Assembly: GCA_039889245.1 (NCBI GenBank)
Contig: JAZGVH010000002.1
Coordinates: 4,526,001-4,590,000, forward strand
DNA length: 64,000 nt
Direction: 5' to 3'
From: Dermatophilaceae bacterium Soc4.6
GTDB taxonomy: Bacteria; Actinomycetota; Actinomycetes; Actinomycetales; Dermatophilaceae
In this document: positions 34,178 to 43,367 of the stretch, one piece after another
Position numbering within the stretch: position 1 is the stretch's first letter
How the letters are laid out: each line of letters starts with the position of its first letter
The notes under the pieces: model-generated
Told to the model about the DNA's origin: nothing
What the model saw: only the letters and a program-made list of their open reading frames with translations
Database searches by the model: none
Program-made: the position numbers and the translations under genes

Positions 34178-35636
34178 GGGACTGTCCGACGAACGGTGTA
34201 ACTGGCCCAGCGCGCTGACGGAGTCAGCGAGAAGGGTCTGATGATGACCGAGATGATGAACACGAGCGAGGGCCCCACCATGGGCGGCTCGGCCGAGACA
34301 CTGGTGGACGTGAGCCCACCCAAGGATGCGGCGAGGAAGAGCACCTCGCCGTCGCAGGAACTGGCCGCGGCCCGCGAGCTGGTCAACGCCGCCCGCAATC
34401 GCGGCGTCGCCTTGACCGGCCCGGGCGGGCTGCTCAAGGCCCTGACGAAGACCGTCCTCGAGACGGCCCTGGACGAGGAGATGAACGAGCACCTCGGCTA
34501 CGACAAGCACGCTGTCGATGGCCGTAACCACGGCAACTCCCGGAACGGGAAACGCTCCAAGACGGTCCTGACCGACGCCGCCGGGGAGGTTGAGATCGAC
34601 GTGCCCCGCGACCGCGAGGGCACGTTCGAACCGGTGATCGTCGCCAAGCGGCAACGCCGCCTGACCGACGTCGACAAGGTCGTCCTGTCGTTGTACGCCA
34701 AGGGATTGACCACCGGTGAGATCAGCGCCCACTTCGCCGAGGTCTACGGGGCATCGGTCTCGAAGGACACCGTCTCGCGGATCACCGACCGCGTGCTCGA
34801 GGACATGCAGTCGTGGTGCTCACGGCCCCTGCTGCCCGTGTACGCCGCGGTGTTCATCGACGCGATCTATGTCAAAGTCCGGGACGGTCAGGTCGGCAAC
34901 CAGCCGTTCTACGCCGCGATCGGCGTCGATCTCGACGGAAAGAGGGACGTCCTCGGGCTGTGGGCCGGGCACGGCGGTGGGGAGTCCGCGAAGTTCTGGA
35001 TGAGCGTCCTGGCCGACCTGAAGAACCGCGGGGTGCGGGACGTCTTCTTCGTTGTCTGTGACGGGCTGAAGGGGCTGCCCGACTCCGTGAACGCGGTGTT
35101 CCCGCAGGCCACGGTCCAAGCCTGCATCATCCACCTCATCCGGGGCACGTTCCGGTACGCCTCGAAGCGGTACTGGCCGCAGCTCGCGATCGACCTCAAG
35201 CCGATCTACACCGCGCCCACCGCTGCTGCCGCCGCGGAGGCGTTGGACTACTTCGAGGAGAAGTGGGGCAAGCCCTACCCCGCGATCCCGAAGCTGTGGC
35301 GAGCCGCGTGGGAAGAGTTCACGCCGTTCCTCGACTACGACGTCGAGATCCGCAAGGTGCTGTGCTCGACGAACGCGATCGAGTCGCTCAACGCCCGCTA
35401 CCGGCGGGCCGTGACGACCAAGGGCCACTTCCCGACCGAGCAGGCGGCGCTGAAGACGCTGTACCTGCTCACACACGTCACCCGGTCCCTCGACCCCAAG
35501 GGCACCGGGCAGGCACGATGGGGCATGCGGTGGAAGCCGGCCCTGAACGCCTTTGCCGTCACCTTCGCCGACCGCCTGCCAGCAGCCGAGAGCCTCTAAC
35601 CATGAACGCCAGTTACACCGTTAATCGGACAGACCC
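34178..35636 (+). mobile_element. IS256-family element, apparently complete
   Basis: Inverted ends: GGACTGTCCGAC...AACGGTGTAACTGGC on the left, and on the other strand from the right GGTCTGTCCGATTAACGGTG then TAACTGGC. Flanked by GCACCGGT (34170-34177) and GCACTGGT (35637-35644), an 8-bp target duplication with one mismatch. Length about 1.46 kb. Confidence 0.85.
34241..35599 (+). CDS. IS256-family (mutator) transposase
   Basis: 452 residues. Mutator-type layout: HLGYDKHAVDGRNHGNSRNG, then EVEIDVPRDREGTFEPVIV, the DDE core with AAVFIDAIYVKVRDGQVGNQ (first D), FFVVCDGLKGLPDSVNAVFP (second D), the CxxH pair in QACIIHLIRGTFRYAS, and CSTNAIESLNARYRRAV (catalytic E). The frame is unbroken and of normal length (about 400-450), so probably active. 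Several ATG codons precede the conserved region; the first is annotated, although the ATG at 34250 or 34256 would serve as well. Confidence 0.92.
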   Translation: MMTEMMNTSEGPTMGGSAETLVDVSPPKDAARKSTSPSQELAAARELVNAARNRGVALTGPGGLLKALTKTVLETALDEEMNEHLGYDKHAVDGRNHGNSRNGKRSKTVLTDAAGEVEIDVPRDREGTFEPVIVAKRQRRLTDVDKVVLSLYAKGLTTGEISAHFAEVYGASVSKDTVSRITDRVLEDMQSWCSRPLLPVYAAVFIDAIYVKVRDGQVGNQPFYAAIGVDLDGKRDVLGLWAGHGGGESAKFWMSVLADLKNRGVRDVFFVVCDGLKGLPDSVNAVFPQATVQACIIHLIRGTFRYASKRYWPQLAIDLKPIYTAPTAAAAAEALDYFEEKWGKPYPAIPKLWRAAWEEFTPFLDYDVEIRKVLCSTNAIESLNARYRRAVTTKGHFPTEQAALKTLYLLTHVTRSLDPKGTGQARWGMRWKPALNAFAVTFADRLPAAESL

Positions 35637-35678
35637 GCACTGGTAGCGATCACTACTCAAATACGACAAAATGTCGAT

Positions 35679-36254
35679 GTGAGTTCGATGCGACGGTTGG
35701 AAGCTCGGTGGGACAGGCGACAAGGCCGCCTGGGGCGGGTGGAGGTAGCCGTCAGCGCTTACCTGCCTTACCCGTTGGAGGAAGTGTGGCAGTTGGTGAC
35801 GAATCCGCACAGCTTCATGTTGGGTGAGCATGAGGTTTCGGCCGTCCTTTCCGTTCCTGACGCACCGGCGTACCCCGCCTTCGGGTCGCGCCTCTGCGTC
35901 ATCCAGCCCACCGACGACCTCGTGGTCGCCGCGGTGTTGGAAGTGACGTCCGTGGACCACGAGCGACACATCACCCTGGAATGGCGCTCGAGCCCGAACA
36001 GACCCCAAACATTGCACGACTTCGTTCGGCAGGCTCCGGGGGTGCGATGGACGATCGGCTACCGCATGCCGTGCGTGGCCGGACAAGAGCGCGAGGTTGA
36101 ATCGAAACTGAAGACCGCGATCCAAGACGAGCACGATCGAATACTGAGGTTCTTGGCCACGGGTGCACGGCTAACACCTTGGGCGCCGACCACCCAAGGT
36201 GATCCAGCTCCGGCAGACTGCGGCCCCCGCGTGAACCCTTCAGCGGCTGATTAG
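35679..36254 (+). CDS. SRPBCC (START-like) domain protein
   Basis: 191 residues from GTG 35679 (ATG at residue 4 is an alternative). VEVAVSAYLPYPLEEVWQLV followed by the central FGSRLCVIQPTDDLVVAAVL, SVDHERHITLEWRSSPNRP and RWTIGYRMPC, and a long final helix (EVESKLKTAIQDEHDRILRFL) are the beta-strand/helix pattern of the polyketide-cyclase/START-like fold, which binds hydrophobic ligands. Substrate unknown. It sits alone right beside an IS256 insertion, which may have removed its promoter. Confidence 0.65.
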   Translation: MSSMRRLEARWDRRQGRLGRVEVAVSAYLPYPLEEVWQLVTNPHSFMLGEHEVSAVLSVPDAPAYPAFGSRLCVIQPTDDLVVAAVLEVTSVDHERHITLEWRSSPNRPQTLHDFVRQAPGVRWTIGYRMPCVAGQEREVESKLKTAIQDEHDRILRFLATGARLTPWAPTTQGDPAPADCGPRVNPSAAD

Positions 36255-36324
36255 GCAGTTTGCCCATCTCCCAGATCTGGGCCAAGGGCTTCGACGTCGG
36301 GTCAGTGCCTAGGGGTTGAGGGCA

Positions 36325-36500
36325 GCGTAGTGGGCGGTCTCGTACTCGACCTGGGGAGCTTAACCCATCGAGTGTGCAGTCGGCGTTCGTTGTACCAGGC
36401 TACCCAGCCGACGGTGGCGTACTCGACGTCGGCCAGGGTCTTGTACGGGCCGTCGTGGGACCCCGTCGCGTGGATCTTCTCCAGCTCATTAGTGGTGACG
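36325..36500 (-). pseudogene. IS3 OrfB C-terminal scrap
   Basis: The minus strand encodes SHDGPYKTLADVEYATVGWV, AWYNERRLHT, the end of an IS3-type DDE domain. The rest is missing and the tail is frameshifted. It is unrelated in orientation to the orfA scrap just downstream. Confidence 0.7.
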
Positions 36501-36652
36501 CCGTCAGGGGTTCAGCGCCCCGGCGCCGCCCGCCATCGCGGGTGCGGCTCGCCGTGCGTCTTCTAGGCTTCGTGTGGCGACTGAGCCGGAGAGACCATGA
36601 CAGGGGTCGGCGATGGGCGCATGAAACGGGCCATCCCAGAACCGGCGCACCA

Positions 36653-36785
36653 TGAATCGCCCCAGGTCTGATGCCGCTCCTGTTTAAGTCCGGAGGGTGA
36701 GCACATGCCCAAGTTGATCGATGTCGAGCTGAAAGCTCGAGCGGTGCGTCTCGTGCTGGAGACCAGCCGCAACACGCCACCGCAG
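36653..36785 (+). pseudogene. IS3 end plus orfA start, second copy of the 1-531 element
   Basis: TGAATCGCCCCAGGTCTGAT and the following leader match the end at 531-479 of the first element; the frame from 36705 reads MPKLIDVELKARAVRLVLET before the similarity ends. Only the element terminus and about 27 codons survive. Confidence 0.8.
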
Positions 36786-36799
36786 GGGCGAGATCGGCT

Positions 36800-37819
36800 A
36801 CCGGCGACCCCGCGCACTTGGCGACAAATCGGCCGGTTTGTCGATGGCCATTCAGATTTCCTCAGGGCGGTCGTGAGACCCGCCCGGTCGTGGCCTTGGG
36901 ATCCTTTCCCAGTGGGGGAGGGGTTGACCCGTGTACCTTCCCGTCAGGGCCATTCATCGGTGCCCGGTCTCCAGCCGCGAGGTGTACGCCGAGCTGGGCG
37001 ATAACGGCCAGCGCGACGTTCCCCAGCATCCCGACAGCAAACGGCTGCGCTGCCCGGGCGTTGGCAAGGCCCCTGTCCGGGCCGATGAGACCGTTGCCGC
37101 CAAGGGGGCGGCCGCAATGACGTCGAAGCCGAGGGCTGCGACCCACCTGACTCCAGCCGAAGCACCCTCACGTCGGGGGCCGACGCTGGTCGTGCTCGCG
37201 CTGATCCTGGCCTTGGTGGCGGGAACGCCAGATGGGCACAAGGTGGGCCGCCCGGGCGAGCACCAACGCCGGGGTGGTGGCCCGGCACCCGCGACACGGC
37301 TGCGGCCCGGACCGCCGCGATGCCTTGCAGGCCGGTCGGGGTTCGCCACGGCGAGCGCCTCGAGCACCCGCGTCCCGGCCGGGGTGGGCCCGCCGTCGAG
37401 CGCGATCGCGGCGTGCAGGAGTACAGGGCCCGGGTCGAGCTGGCGGGCCCGACATGAGGAACCCGGCGCCGTTGACCCGGACCTGCAGCGGGGGGGTACG
37501 ACGACTGGCCGGGTTCCGGTTCAGCGACAGGTCGGACAGGAATGCGTCCGGCTGCCGCGAGTAGGTGTGATGAGCGGGTCTCAGGCTCCGGCGAGCACCT
37601 CGCGGGACCCACCCGGTTCAAGCTCGACGACGACGCTGGCCGCGGCGGCGTACCAGCGCCCATACATCAGCAGGTCCTTGACCCGGACCGTGACGCGCTG
37701 CCCACCGCGGCTCGCTGGTCGACGTGCACTCCAGTCCAACCGTTCACGTACGAGGGACTTTTCCCGTGAGAAGACGGCATTGACAGCCCCAGAAGTCCCT
37801 GTCGGTGGTAAATGAAGGC
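36800..37819. other. Degenerate region, about 1 kb without an intact gene
   Basis: The minus strand has protein-like pieces in shifting frames (for example VRVKDLLMYGRWYAAAASVV near 37620-37680, LQVRVNGAGFLMSGPPA near 37450, PFAVGMLGNVALAVIAQLG near 37000), suggesting one or more decayed genes, one of them membrane-associated. I cannot name a family. It lies just downstream of the large operon's last gene. Confidence 0.4.
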
Positions 37820-38398
37820 TCAGCTGGCGGCGAGGCCGTAACTAGCAAGGGCAGCGGCGAGCCCACCCCTGTGGTATTCACCGACAGCCGCGAACCCCCA
37901 CTCCTCCCCGTCACGGTAGAGTTCGCCGAAGGCAAGGCAGTCCTCTCCTGCCGCTCCCTGGGTGAGGTCGAAACGCGCCAGCTCCTGCTCGTTCGCCATG
38001 TTGACCACCCGGATGTATGCGTCGTCGACCTGACCGAAGTGCTGCCCCCTCGTGGCCGCCTCGTGGATGGTCACGAGCACGAGCGCCCGGTCGACCCGAG
38101 TCGGCACGTGGTTGAGGGTCACGACGATGACCTCGTCGTCTGCGCCGCCACCCACGAGGTTGTCACCGGCGTGGACCACCGACCCGGAGTCGTGGCTGAG
38201 GTTGTTATAGAAGACGAAGTCGTCGGGGTTACCCACCCGTCCCAGCGGGTCGAGCAGCAACATCGACGCGTCTAGGTCGAAGTCCTGGTCGCCGTCGGCC
38301 GGCGCCCACCCAAGGCGCACCTGCACCACGTCGAGAGGAACGGGTCCGGCGGCCTTGGTGAGGGACATCGAGGCGCCCTTGGCGAGGGAGATGGCCAT
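37820..38398 (-). CDS. TerD-family stress protein (last gene of the operon)
   Basis: 192 residues, AAGGAC upstream of ATG. MAISLAKGASMSLTKAAG is the classic TerD/CABP start; VRLGWAPADGDQDFDLDASM carries the acidic calcium-binding loop (DGDQDFDLD), and GGGADDEVIVVTLNHVPTRV, VNMANEQELARFDLTQG and GELYRDGEEWGFAAVGE complete the full-length fold. TerD proteins belong to tellurite/phage/colicin-resistance and general stress systems and form calcium-dependent assemblies. Here it follows the GTPase gene by 51 bp at the end of an 11-gene cluster, so it is likely the cytoplasmic calcium-sensing arm of that system. The general family role is known; its partner here is inferred. Confidence 0.92.
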   Translation of the reverse strand: MAISLAKGASMSLTKAAGPVPLDVVQVRLGWAPADGDQDFDLDASMLLLDPLGRVGNPDDFVFYNNLSHDSGSVVHAGDNLVGGGADDEVIVVTLNHVPTRVDRALVLVTIHEAATRGQHFGQVDDAYIRVVNMANEQELARFDLTQGAAGEDCLAFGELYRDGEEWGFAAVGEYHRGGLAAALASYGLAAS

Positions 38399-38449
38399 GG
38401 TTTGTGGTCCTTTGCGTGAGAGGTGCGGTGCGTATGGTGTTTGGAGGGG

Positions 38450-39625
38450 TCAGACGGTCGGGATTAGACGCTTCTCGGCGAGGATCCACAGCAGTGGGTC
38501 GAGGACCCGGTAGGGCGAGATGCCGTAGGGAGAGAGACGCTCACCCAAGGGAAAGTCCCCAAGCGACGAGAGGCCTATGAAGCGGTGGCGGTAGTGCGCC
38601 GCCAGCCGGACGAGCTGGTCGGCCTCCACCTCGTGCAACAGCCCGCGGATCTCCTCGTGCAGCAGCTGCGCGTCCTGCTCATCGTAGGAGCCGGTGAGCG
38701 CGGGGCTGCGCACCATGGCCGACCCGGGCGGGATCATAATTCGGCCGAGGGTGGTGTCGGGCACGCGCCGCAGTTGTTGCACGGCGTCGAACTTCGACAT
38801 GACGACGGCCAGCCGCGGACGACCGGCCTGAACCAGGCTCAGCACGGTGCCGAGGACCTGCGCGGGATCGGCCACGCCCTGTTGCATCTGGCGGGGGATC
38901 AACCCCTCCAGGGCCCCCGCGACATAGGGCACGGTGAGGGGGTCGAAAAGATAGACCACGAGGTCGGCGGAGGCGAAGAACGTCAGGTTCGCGTCTTCCG
39001 GGGTGCCGCCAGCGAACTTTTCCAGGTCCTCGCCGGCCACGTCGCGCAGGATCAGGTGGGTGCGCTGCCGGGCGAGGGTCCCGAGGTTCATGATGAGCGG
39101 AAAGCGTTGGTAAGACTCGGTGCTCGCTCGCGGAGTGGCGCCCATGATCGTCGGCTCCACCGGCTCGCCCAAGGCGTCGGTGACGGCGAAGAGCGCCTTC
39201 TCGTAGGTCTCTCGGTAATTACGGGCCGAGAGTGGGTGCGCCCAGCTGAACGACGAGCCGTGCCGACCGACCAGATCGGTCAGGAAGCGGATGAGAACCC
39301 CTACGTAGACGCTTTTGCCGGTGTTACGAGCGCCGGCCATGGCGACGGTGACGGTAGTGGACCCGAGCCACGAAGGAGGGAACAGGAAATGGCAGTAGGG
39401 GCAGGCGGGCCCGGCGGACCTCCCGCACGTCGGGCACCCTGTGCGCTCGGGTGCTGCGGCCTTCACGGCCGGGTCCCGCACCCAGTCGACGGAGCCACCC
39501 ACCGTCGCCTTCGGCCCCAGCCAGGCCTGGGCGACCTCGTCGGGCTTCTGACAGCTCGGGGTGTCGCACTGCCAGCGGCGGTAGGTGTCGTTCTGCTCCT
39601 GGAAGCAGCATGGGCACGCCGTCAT
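38450..39625 (-). CDS. Zinc-ribbon TRAFAC-like GTPase of the double-GTPase (DO-GTP2) type
   Basis: 391 residues from ATG 39625, overlapping the upstream stop by ATGA. N-terminal zinc ribbons CPCCFQEQNDTYRRWQC...C and CPTCGRSAGPACPYCHF, then P-loop GARNTGKSVYVG at about 94-105, switch/Walker B LILRDVAGEDLEKFAGG and a base-specificity-like SKFD in RLAVVMSKFDAVQQL. Between lie FFASADLVVYLFDP and the C-terminal FIGLSSLGDFPLG. The ribbon-plus-GTPase order and the GAP1 gene two places upstream match the family I know as DO-GTP2. It probably switches on nucleotide binding to recruit or trigger its partners. Confidence 0.85.
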   Translation of the reverse strand: MTACPCCFQEQNDTYRRWQCDTPSCQKPDEVAQAWLGPKATVGGSVDWVRDPAVKAAAPERTGCPTCGRSAGPACPYCHFLFPPSWLGSTTVTVAMAGARNTGKSVYVGVLIRFLTDLVGRHGSSFSWAHPLSARNYRETYEKALFAVTDALGEPVEPTIMGATPRASTESYQRFPLIMNLGTLARQRTHLILRDVAGEDLEKFAGGTPEDANLTFFASADLVVYLFDPLTVPYVAGALEGLIPRQMQQGVADPAQVLGTVLSLVQAGRPRLAVVMSKFDAVQQLRRVPDTTLGRIMIPPGSAMVRSPALTGSYDEQDAQLLHEEIRGLLHEVEADQLVRLAAHYRHRFIGLSSLGDFPLGERLSPYGISPYRVLDPLLWILAEKRLIPTV

Positions 39626-40680
39626 GTCAGGAGCCTCTTCGCGTAGTCGGACCGCGGATCGAAGCACGATCGCAGCAGGCCATAGATGGTCTTCCGATAG
39701 TCGGCGTCGTCAGGCCCGAGACCCGGCCGCCAGACACTAACCGGCATGCCGAGTGCGGCGGTCAGGGCCTCATCGTCGTGACCGGCGCTCATGAGCACGA
39801 GGTGCCGGGCCTCACCCTCGACCTCACCGGACCGGGCGATCTGCTCGGCATCAGCCGGCACGGAGTCCGTCACCACGTAGGTCATCGTGTTGTCGACGAC
39901 GGAGTTGGCGACCAGCTGCTCGTGGCCCAGACGGCCCCCGATAAAGGCGGGCCGGGCCAAAAGTTCCTGCGCCACTGCCGCCCCGGGGCTGCTACCCGGC
40001 GCGCCGCTGCCCAGCCAGGTGACGTCGAGATCGACGAGGCCCACCCGGAACGACTTGCCCCACGAGAGCACGTGCGACATCCCGTGCAGCGCGTTCACCA
40101 GGGCCTCGAGATCTCCCCCTTGGGCCACCGGCAGCATTGAGGCAGAGGCATCGACGCAGACGGTCAGGTTGAGGTTTTCCGACGCGTCGACGACCTGGGA
40201 GTCGAGGCGGGACCTCACCTCCGCGAGTGCATGCCGGGCGGCGGCCGACAGCGAGGGGTCCGTAGGAGCCACCTGCCCCTCGGGGAGCGCGACGGTGAGC
40301 TGGGGGTGAGGTCCGCCGCCATCGACGGCGAGGGTGACCAAGATCGCCGAGCGGATGCCCGAGAGGTCGACCGCGGGCAACCGGACGGCCGGACCCGCTC
40401 CGGTGGCCCCGACGTCCAGCGTCGGCCGACACTCCACGCCGGCAGCGAACGGGACGCCGTCGCTGACGACGTGCAGCGAGGCGCGGTCGATGGCGTATGC
40501 CGCGGGGTTCTGCAGGAGCCACTGGCCGCCCAGAAGGCGCGGGGCGGGGAAGGCGGCCGAGGACGGCACCGTCCTCACCTCGAGGTGCCACCCGGTGGTC
40601 GGCAAATCGAGGTGCACCATGATTCGGTCGCTCGACAGCGTCACCGACCCTTGGTCGCGGGTCAGCTCATACGTCGTCAC
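39622..40680 (-). CDS. Cytoplasmic vWA-domain protein of the GTPase operon
   Basis: 352 residues from GTG 40680, overlapping the GAP1 stop (GTGA). The N-terminal ~165 residues are beta-rich (SVTLSSDRIMVHLDLPTTGW). The vWA domain starts near 168: LNLTVCVDASASMLPVAQGG contains the MIDAS motif DASAS, with the helix DLEALVNALHGMSHVLSWG after it and VTDSVPADAEQIARSGEVEG, HLVLMSAGHDDEALTAALG later. No signal peptide or membrane helix, so cytoplasmic. Coupled to both neighbours. vWA proteins commonly pair with TerD proteins; a metal-dependent scaffold role is inferred. Confidence 0.82.
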   Translation of the reverse strand: MTTYELTRDQGSVTLSSDRIMVHLDLPTTGWHLEVRTVPSSAAFPAPRLLGGQWLLQNPAAYAIDRASLHVVSDGVPFAAGVECRPTLDVGATGAGPAVRLPAVDLSGIRSAILVTLAVDGGGPHPQLTVALPEGQVAPTDPSLSAAARHALAEVRSRLDSQVVDASENLNLTVCVDASASMLPVAQGGDLEALVNALHGMSHVLSWGKSFRVGLVDLDVTWLGSGAPGSSPGAAVAQELLARPAFIGGRLGHEQLVANSVVDNTMTYVVTDSVPADAEQIARSGEVEGEARHLVLMSAGHDDEALTAALGMPVSVWRPGLGPDDADYRKTIYGLLRSCFDPRSDYAKRLLT

Positions 40681-43367
40681 CAGAGTCCCTTCTTCTCGCC
40701 GGCGAGCTGCCGGACGCATTCCACGACATCCTTGGCCAAAGCGTCCAACTGGTCCTTGTCGGCCAGCGGCAATGACATGGCCATCCGGCGCACCAGGGCC
40801 AACCTCACCTGCACCCGGTCCTCCTTGTGGGTGCGCGCCCACCACCTCGCGAGCTCATGGGCCAGTTGCCCAGCCAATGGGTCAGCTCCGAAGGCCCGCT
40901 CCAGGGCGACATCCGCTGGGGTCGCGAGTCCCGCCCGGGGGCCCGTTGTGAGCGCCGTCGCGGTGACGATCGCGCAGGCCAACACGCTGGGGTCGAAGCG
41001 GACAAGCCTCTGGGCCTCGACCATGTACTCGACCATACGGTCGAAGGTGCGCTCCAACCCTCGCGGCTCGGCGGTGAAGGCACCAGCAGTCGCAACCGCC
41101 CGGGGGAGCGGTGCGGCGGTCCAGGCGGCCACGGTGTCCGCCGCACGGATCTCACCGACGATGAGATCGCTGAAGGCGTAACCGTCGAGAGTTAGCTCGT
41201 ACGCTGTGTCCAAGAGCCGCACAGCACCCGACGCCATGGTTCCCCCACCCCAGCGCTTCAGGCCGATGACCCGCAGGCAGGTCGCGGCCCTCATCCGGTT
41301 ATCTTTGTGGGCCGAATGCAGGCCCACCCGGGTACTGAAGGAGCTGTTGTAGGCGAGGGCGACGACCATCTCGAGGAAGTCGGCCATCTCCACGGTCATG
41401 AGGTCCGCGGCCGCATCCACAGCCGTGAGGGCAGAGACGACCACCCGCTCGTCCAGGGCGCCGAGGACGGTAGCCGGCAGGGCAGCGAGGGTCCGCCACG
41501 TAGCCGGCCCGTCCCAGAAGGCCAGTCGAGTCAGGGTCACGACCGGCACATCGGCATCCATGAGCGGCGTGCGCGCCATCGCCCCCAGGGCCGCCGACTG
41601 CACCTGCCGTCGGTCTGTCGACGACCCCTCGCTCAGAAGGTGGCGTGCGTACCTGGCGTCGAGCACCGTCCAGGTCCGATCGTCGGGCAACGCACGATCT
41701 GGGTAGAACCACGCGAGCACCTCCGGGTCGAGCGACGAGGCATCGGGCTGGCGGCCCACGACGTTGCCGACGACCCGCCGTACGAGGTCGCGCATGAGGG
41801 TGGCGGAGAGGCCGCTGAGGCGGGCTCGCAGGTCGGGCCGGTGCGTAATGTCGGCCAGCTGCGTTTCGACCAGGATCTCGACGTCGTCGGGCAGGTCGCT
41901 GAGCCGACCGGACCAGCCCTCCGTCATCGCGAAGTCGAGCAGCCGCAGGGCCCGGACCAACTCGTCCTCACCCTTGTCGCGCCGGATGAGCCCCACGCGG
42001 TGGGTGACCAAGGCGTCGAGCTCGACGTGCGACGACAGCTGCCGGATGTGCGCCCCCGAAGGGGACCCCTGCGGTCGGCGAAGCCACTCATCGTCGTCGA
42101 GTGCGGCCAGGATGTAGCGCTTCCACATCAGCTCGGCGAAGGCACCGCCGGTGGTCTCCACCATTGGCCACAGATCGGCTGCGGGCCGGCGCGTCGATCT
42201 TTCGAGGAGAGCAACTACCGGAGCCCAGCGAGCTTGGTCAGCGACGAACTCCGGTGGCGACGTCGACAGGACCTTCAGCAGGGTGGGCGCGACCACGGCA
42301 TAGGTCTCGCCGTATTGGGCCATCGCGGCGGCCAGCGGCCACCAGGGGGCGGGCACCCGGCCTACCGAGGCCGCGATCTTGTCGGCGAGCGCCAACACCC
42401 CGTCGACGTCCCCACCCAGCGAGAGCAACACCGAGGTCAGCTCACTGAAGGGGGTGGAGGGGATCTGCTGGCCGCCCGGACCGACGTGGTCGACGGGGGC
42501 TGTCCCGAGGGTGTAGTCGTCCTCGTCGGTGGTCAGCACGACGAGCTGGGGGGTCCGATCCACCAGGTCGAGCTCGACAAGAGGGACGCAGACGAGGTCG
42601 AGCTGGCGGCTCCTGGCGCGGGGCACCTCCGATGCCCGCTCCCGCAACGACCAGCACCAGTGGGCGGCGGTGGTGGGTGGCAGCAGGAACGACAGGGCGG
42701 CCACCCACTGTGCCGCGTCATGGGTGTCAGCAACACCGAGGACGACGGTGGCCCGGTCGCGGTTGCGTTGAGCCGTCACGACCGCGTCGAGGACGACCCC
42801 GATGACGTCGAGGCGCCACGCCGAAGGGTCGAGGAGGAATTGGACGGCTCCTTTGCGGTTGGTCGGCCCCACCGGCAGGGGGCCGAGAGGCAGGGTTGTC
42901 GCGGCGACCGCGTCGGCGCCGAACGGACGGGCCCACCACCGTGCCCCCCAGAGCTGGACGGGGCGCATCGACCCGGTCAGCGGCGGCCCAACCACGATGT
43001 GCACGAAGACGTTGCCGGGGCGACCGCTCTCGTCCCGGCCAGCCGGGGCCGTGTGCCACCACACCGGGCGGCTCGGCCCTCGGCCGTCGTCGGGTTGAGG
43101 CAGGGCGGCGAACACCAGCCGGGCGGGGATCGCCGCCACCTCCGCTGGGGTGGGGAAGTCCGGCAGGGCAACCCCAAAGTCCACTTGAGCCACCACCGCC
43201 GACAGGACGGCGGTGCGCTCCTGCTCGGACAGATCTCCCGTGGAGGTCGTAACACCGTAGCCTCGCAGGCTCGAGCTGTAGCCCAGCTGAGCAATCGGGG
43301 CGACGTCGCGCCCACCCTCGACCGTCGGCTGCCCGGCGGCGACAGCCCCACCGCTGGGACCCTGCAT
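40677..43367 (-). CDS. GTPase-associated protein 1 (GAP1-N2 type)
   Basis: 896 residues from ATG 43367, whose A is the last base of the upstream TGA (TGATG). The N-terminal ~150 residues match the GAP1-N2 pattern: IAQLGYSSSLRGYGVTTSTG, FPTPAEVAAIPARLVFAALP, VWWHTAPAGRDESGRPGNVF and RPVQLWGARWWARPFGADAV. The middle and C-terminal parts are long alpha-helical regions without recognised motifs (WSLRERASEVPRARSRQLDL, then YNSSFSTRVGLHSAHKDNRM). The family is known by association with P-loop GTPases in conflict-type operons; biochemical function is untested as far as I know. An adaptor or regulator of the GTPase encoded two genes downstream is the likely role. Confidence 0.82.
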   Translation of the reverse strand: MQGPSGGAVAAGQPTVEGGRDVAPIAQLGYSSSLRGYGVTTSTGDLSEQERTAVLSAVVAQVDFGVALPDFPTPAEVAAIPARLVFAALPQPDDGRGPSRPVWWHTAPAGRDESGRPGNVFVHIVVGPPLTGSMRPVQLWGARWWARPFGADAVAATTLPLGPLPVGPTNRKGAVQFLLDPSAWRLDVIGVVLDAVVTAQRNRDRATVVLGVADTHDAAQWVAALSFLLPPTTAAHWCWSLRERASEVPRARSRQLDLVCVPLVELDLVDRTPQLVVLTTDEDDYTLGTAPVDHVGPGGQQIPSTPFSELTSVLLSLGGDVDGVLALADKIAASVGRVPAPWWPLAAAMAQYGETYAVVAPTLLKVLSTSPPEFVADQARWAPVVALLERSTRRPAADLWPMVETTGGAFAELMWKRYILAALDDDEWLRRPQGSPSGAHIRQLSSHVELDALVTHRVGLIRRDKGEDELVRALRLLDFAMTEGWSGRLSDLPDDVEILVETQLADITHRPDLRARLSGLSATLMRDLVRRVVGNVVGRQPDASSLDPEVLAWFYPDRALPDDRTWTVLDARYARHLLSEGSSTDRRQVQSAALGAMARTPLMDADVPVVTLTRLAFWDGPATWRTLAALPATVLGALDERVVVSALTAVDAAADLMTVEMADFLEMVVALAYNSSFSTRVGLHSAHKDNRMRAATCLRVIGLKRWGGGTMASGAVRLLDTAYELTLDGYAFSDLIVGEIRAADTVAAWTAAPLPRAVATAGAFTAEPRGLERTFDRMVEYMVEAQRLVRFDPSVLACAIVTATALTTGPRAGLATPADVALERAFGADPLAGQLAHELARWWARTHKEDRVQVRLALVRRMAMSLPLADKDQLDALAKDVVECVRQLAGEKKGLW

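Noticed and set aside
36931-37815. A 294-codon plus-strand gene
   Set aside because: Composition is Arg/Pro/Gly-rich with no motifs, and the minus strand gives more protein-like pieces; treated as degenerate.
37820-38398. A tellurite-resistance operon in the strict sense
   Set aside because: Only a single TerD is present; TerA, TerB, TerC and TerZ homologues were not seen, and the neighbours are GTPase-system proteins.
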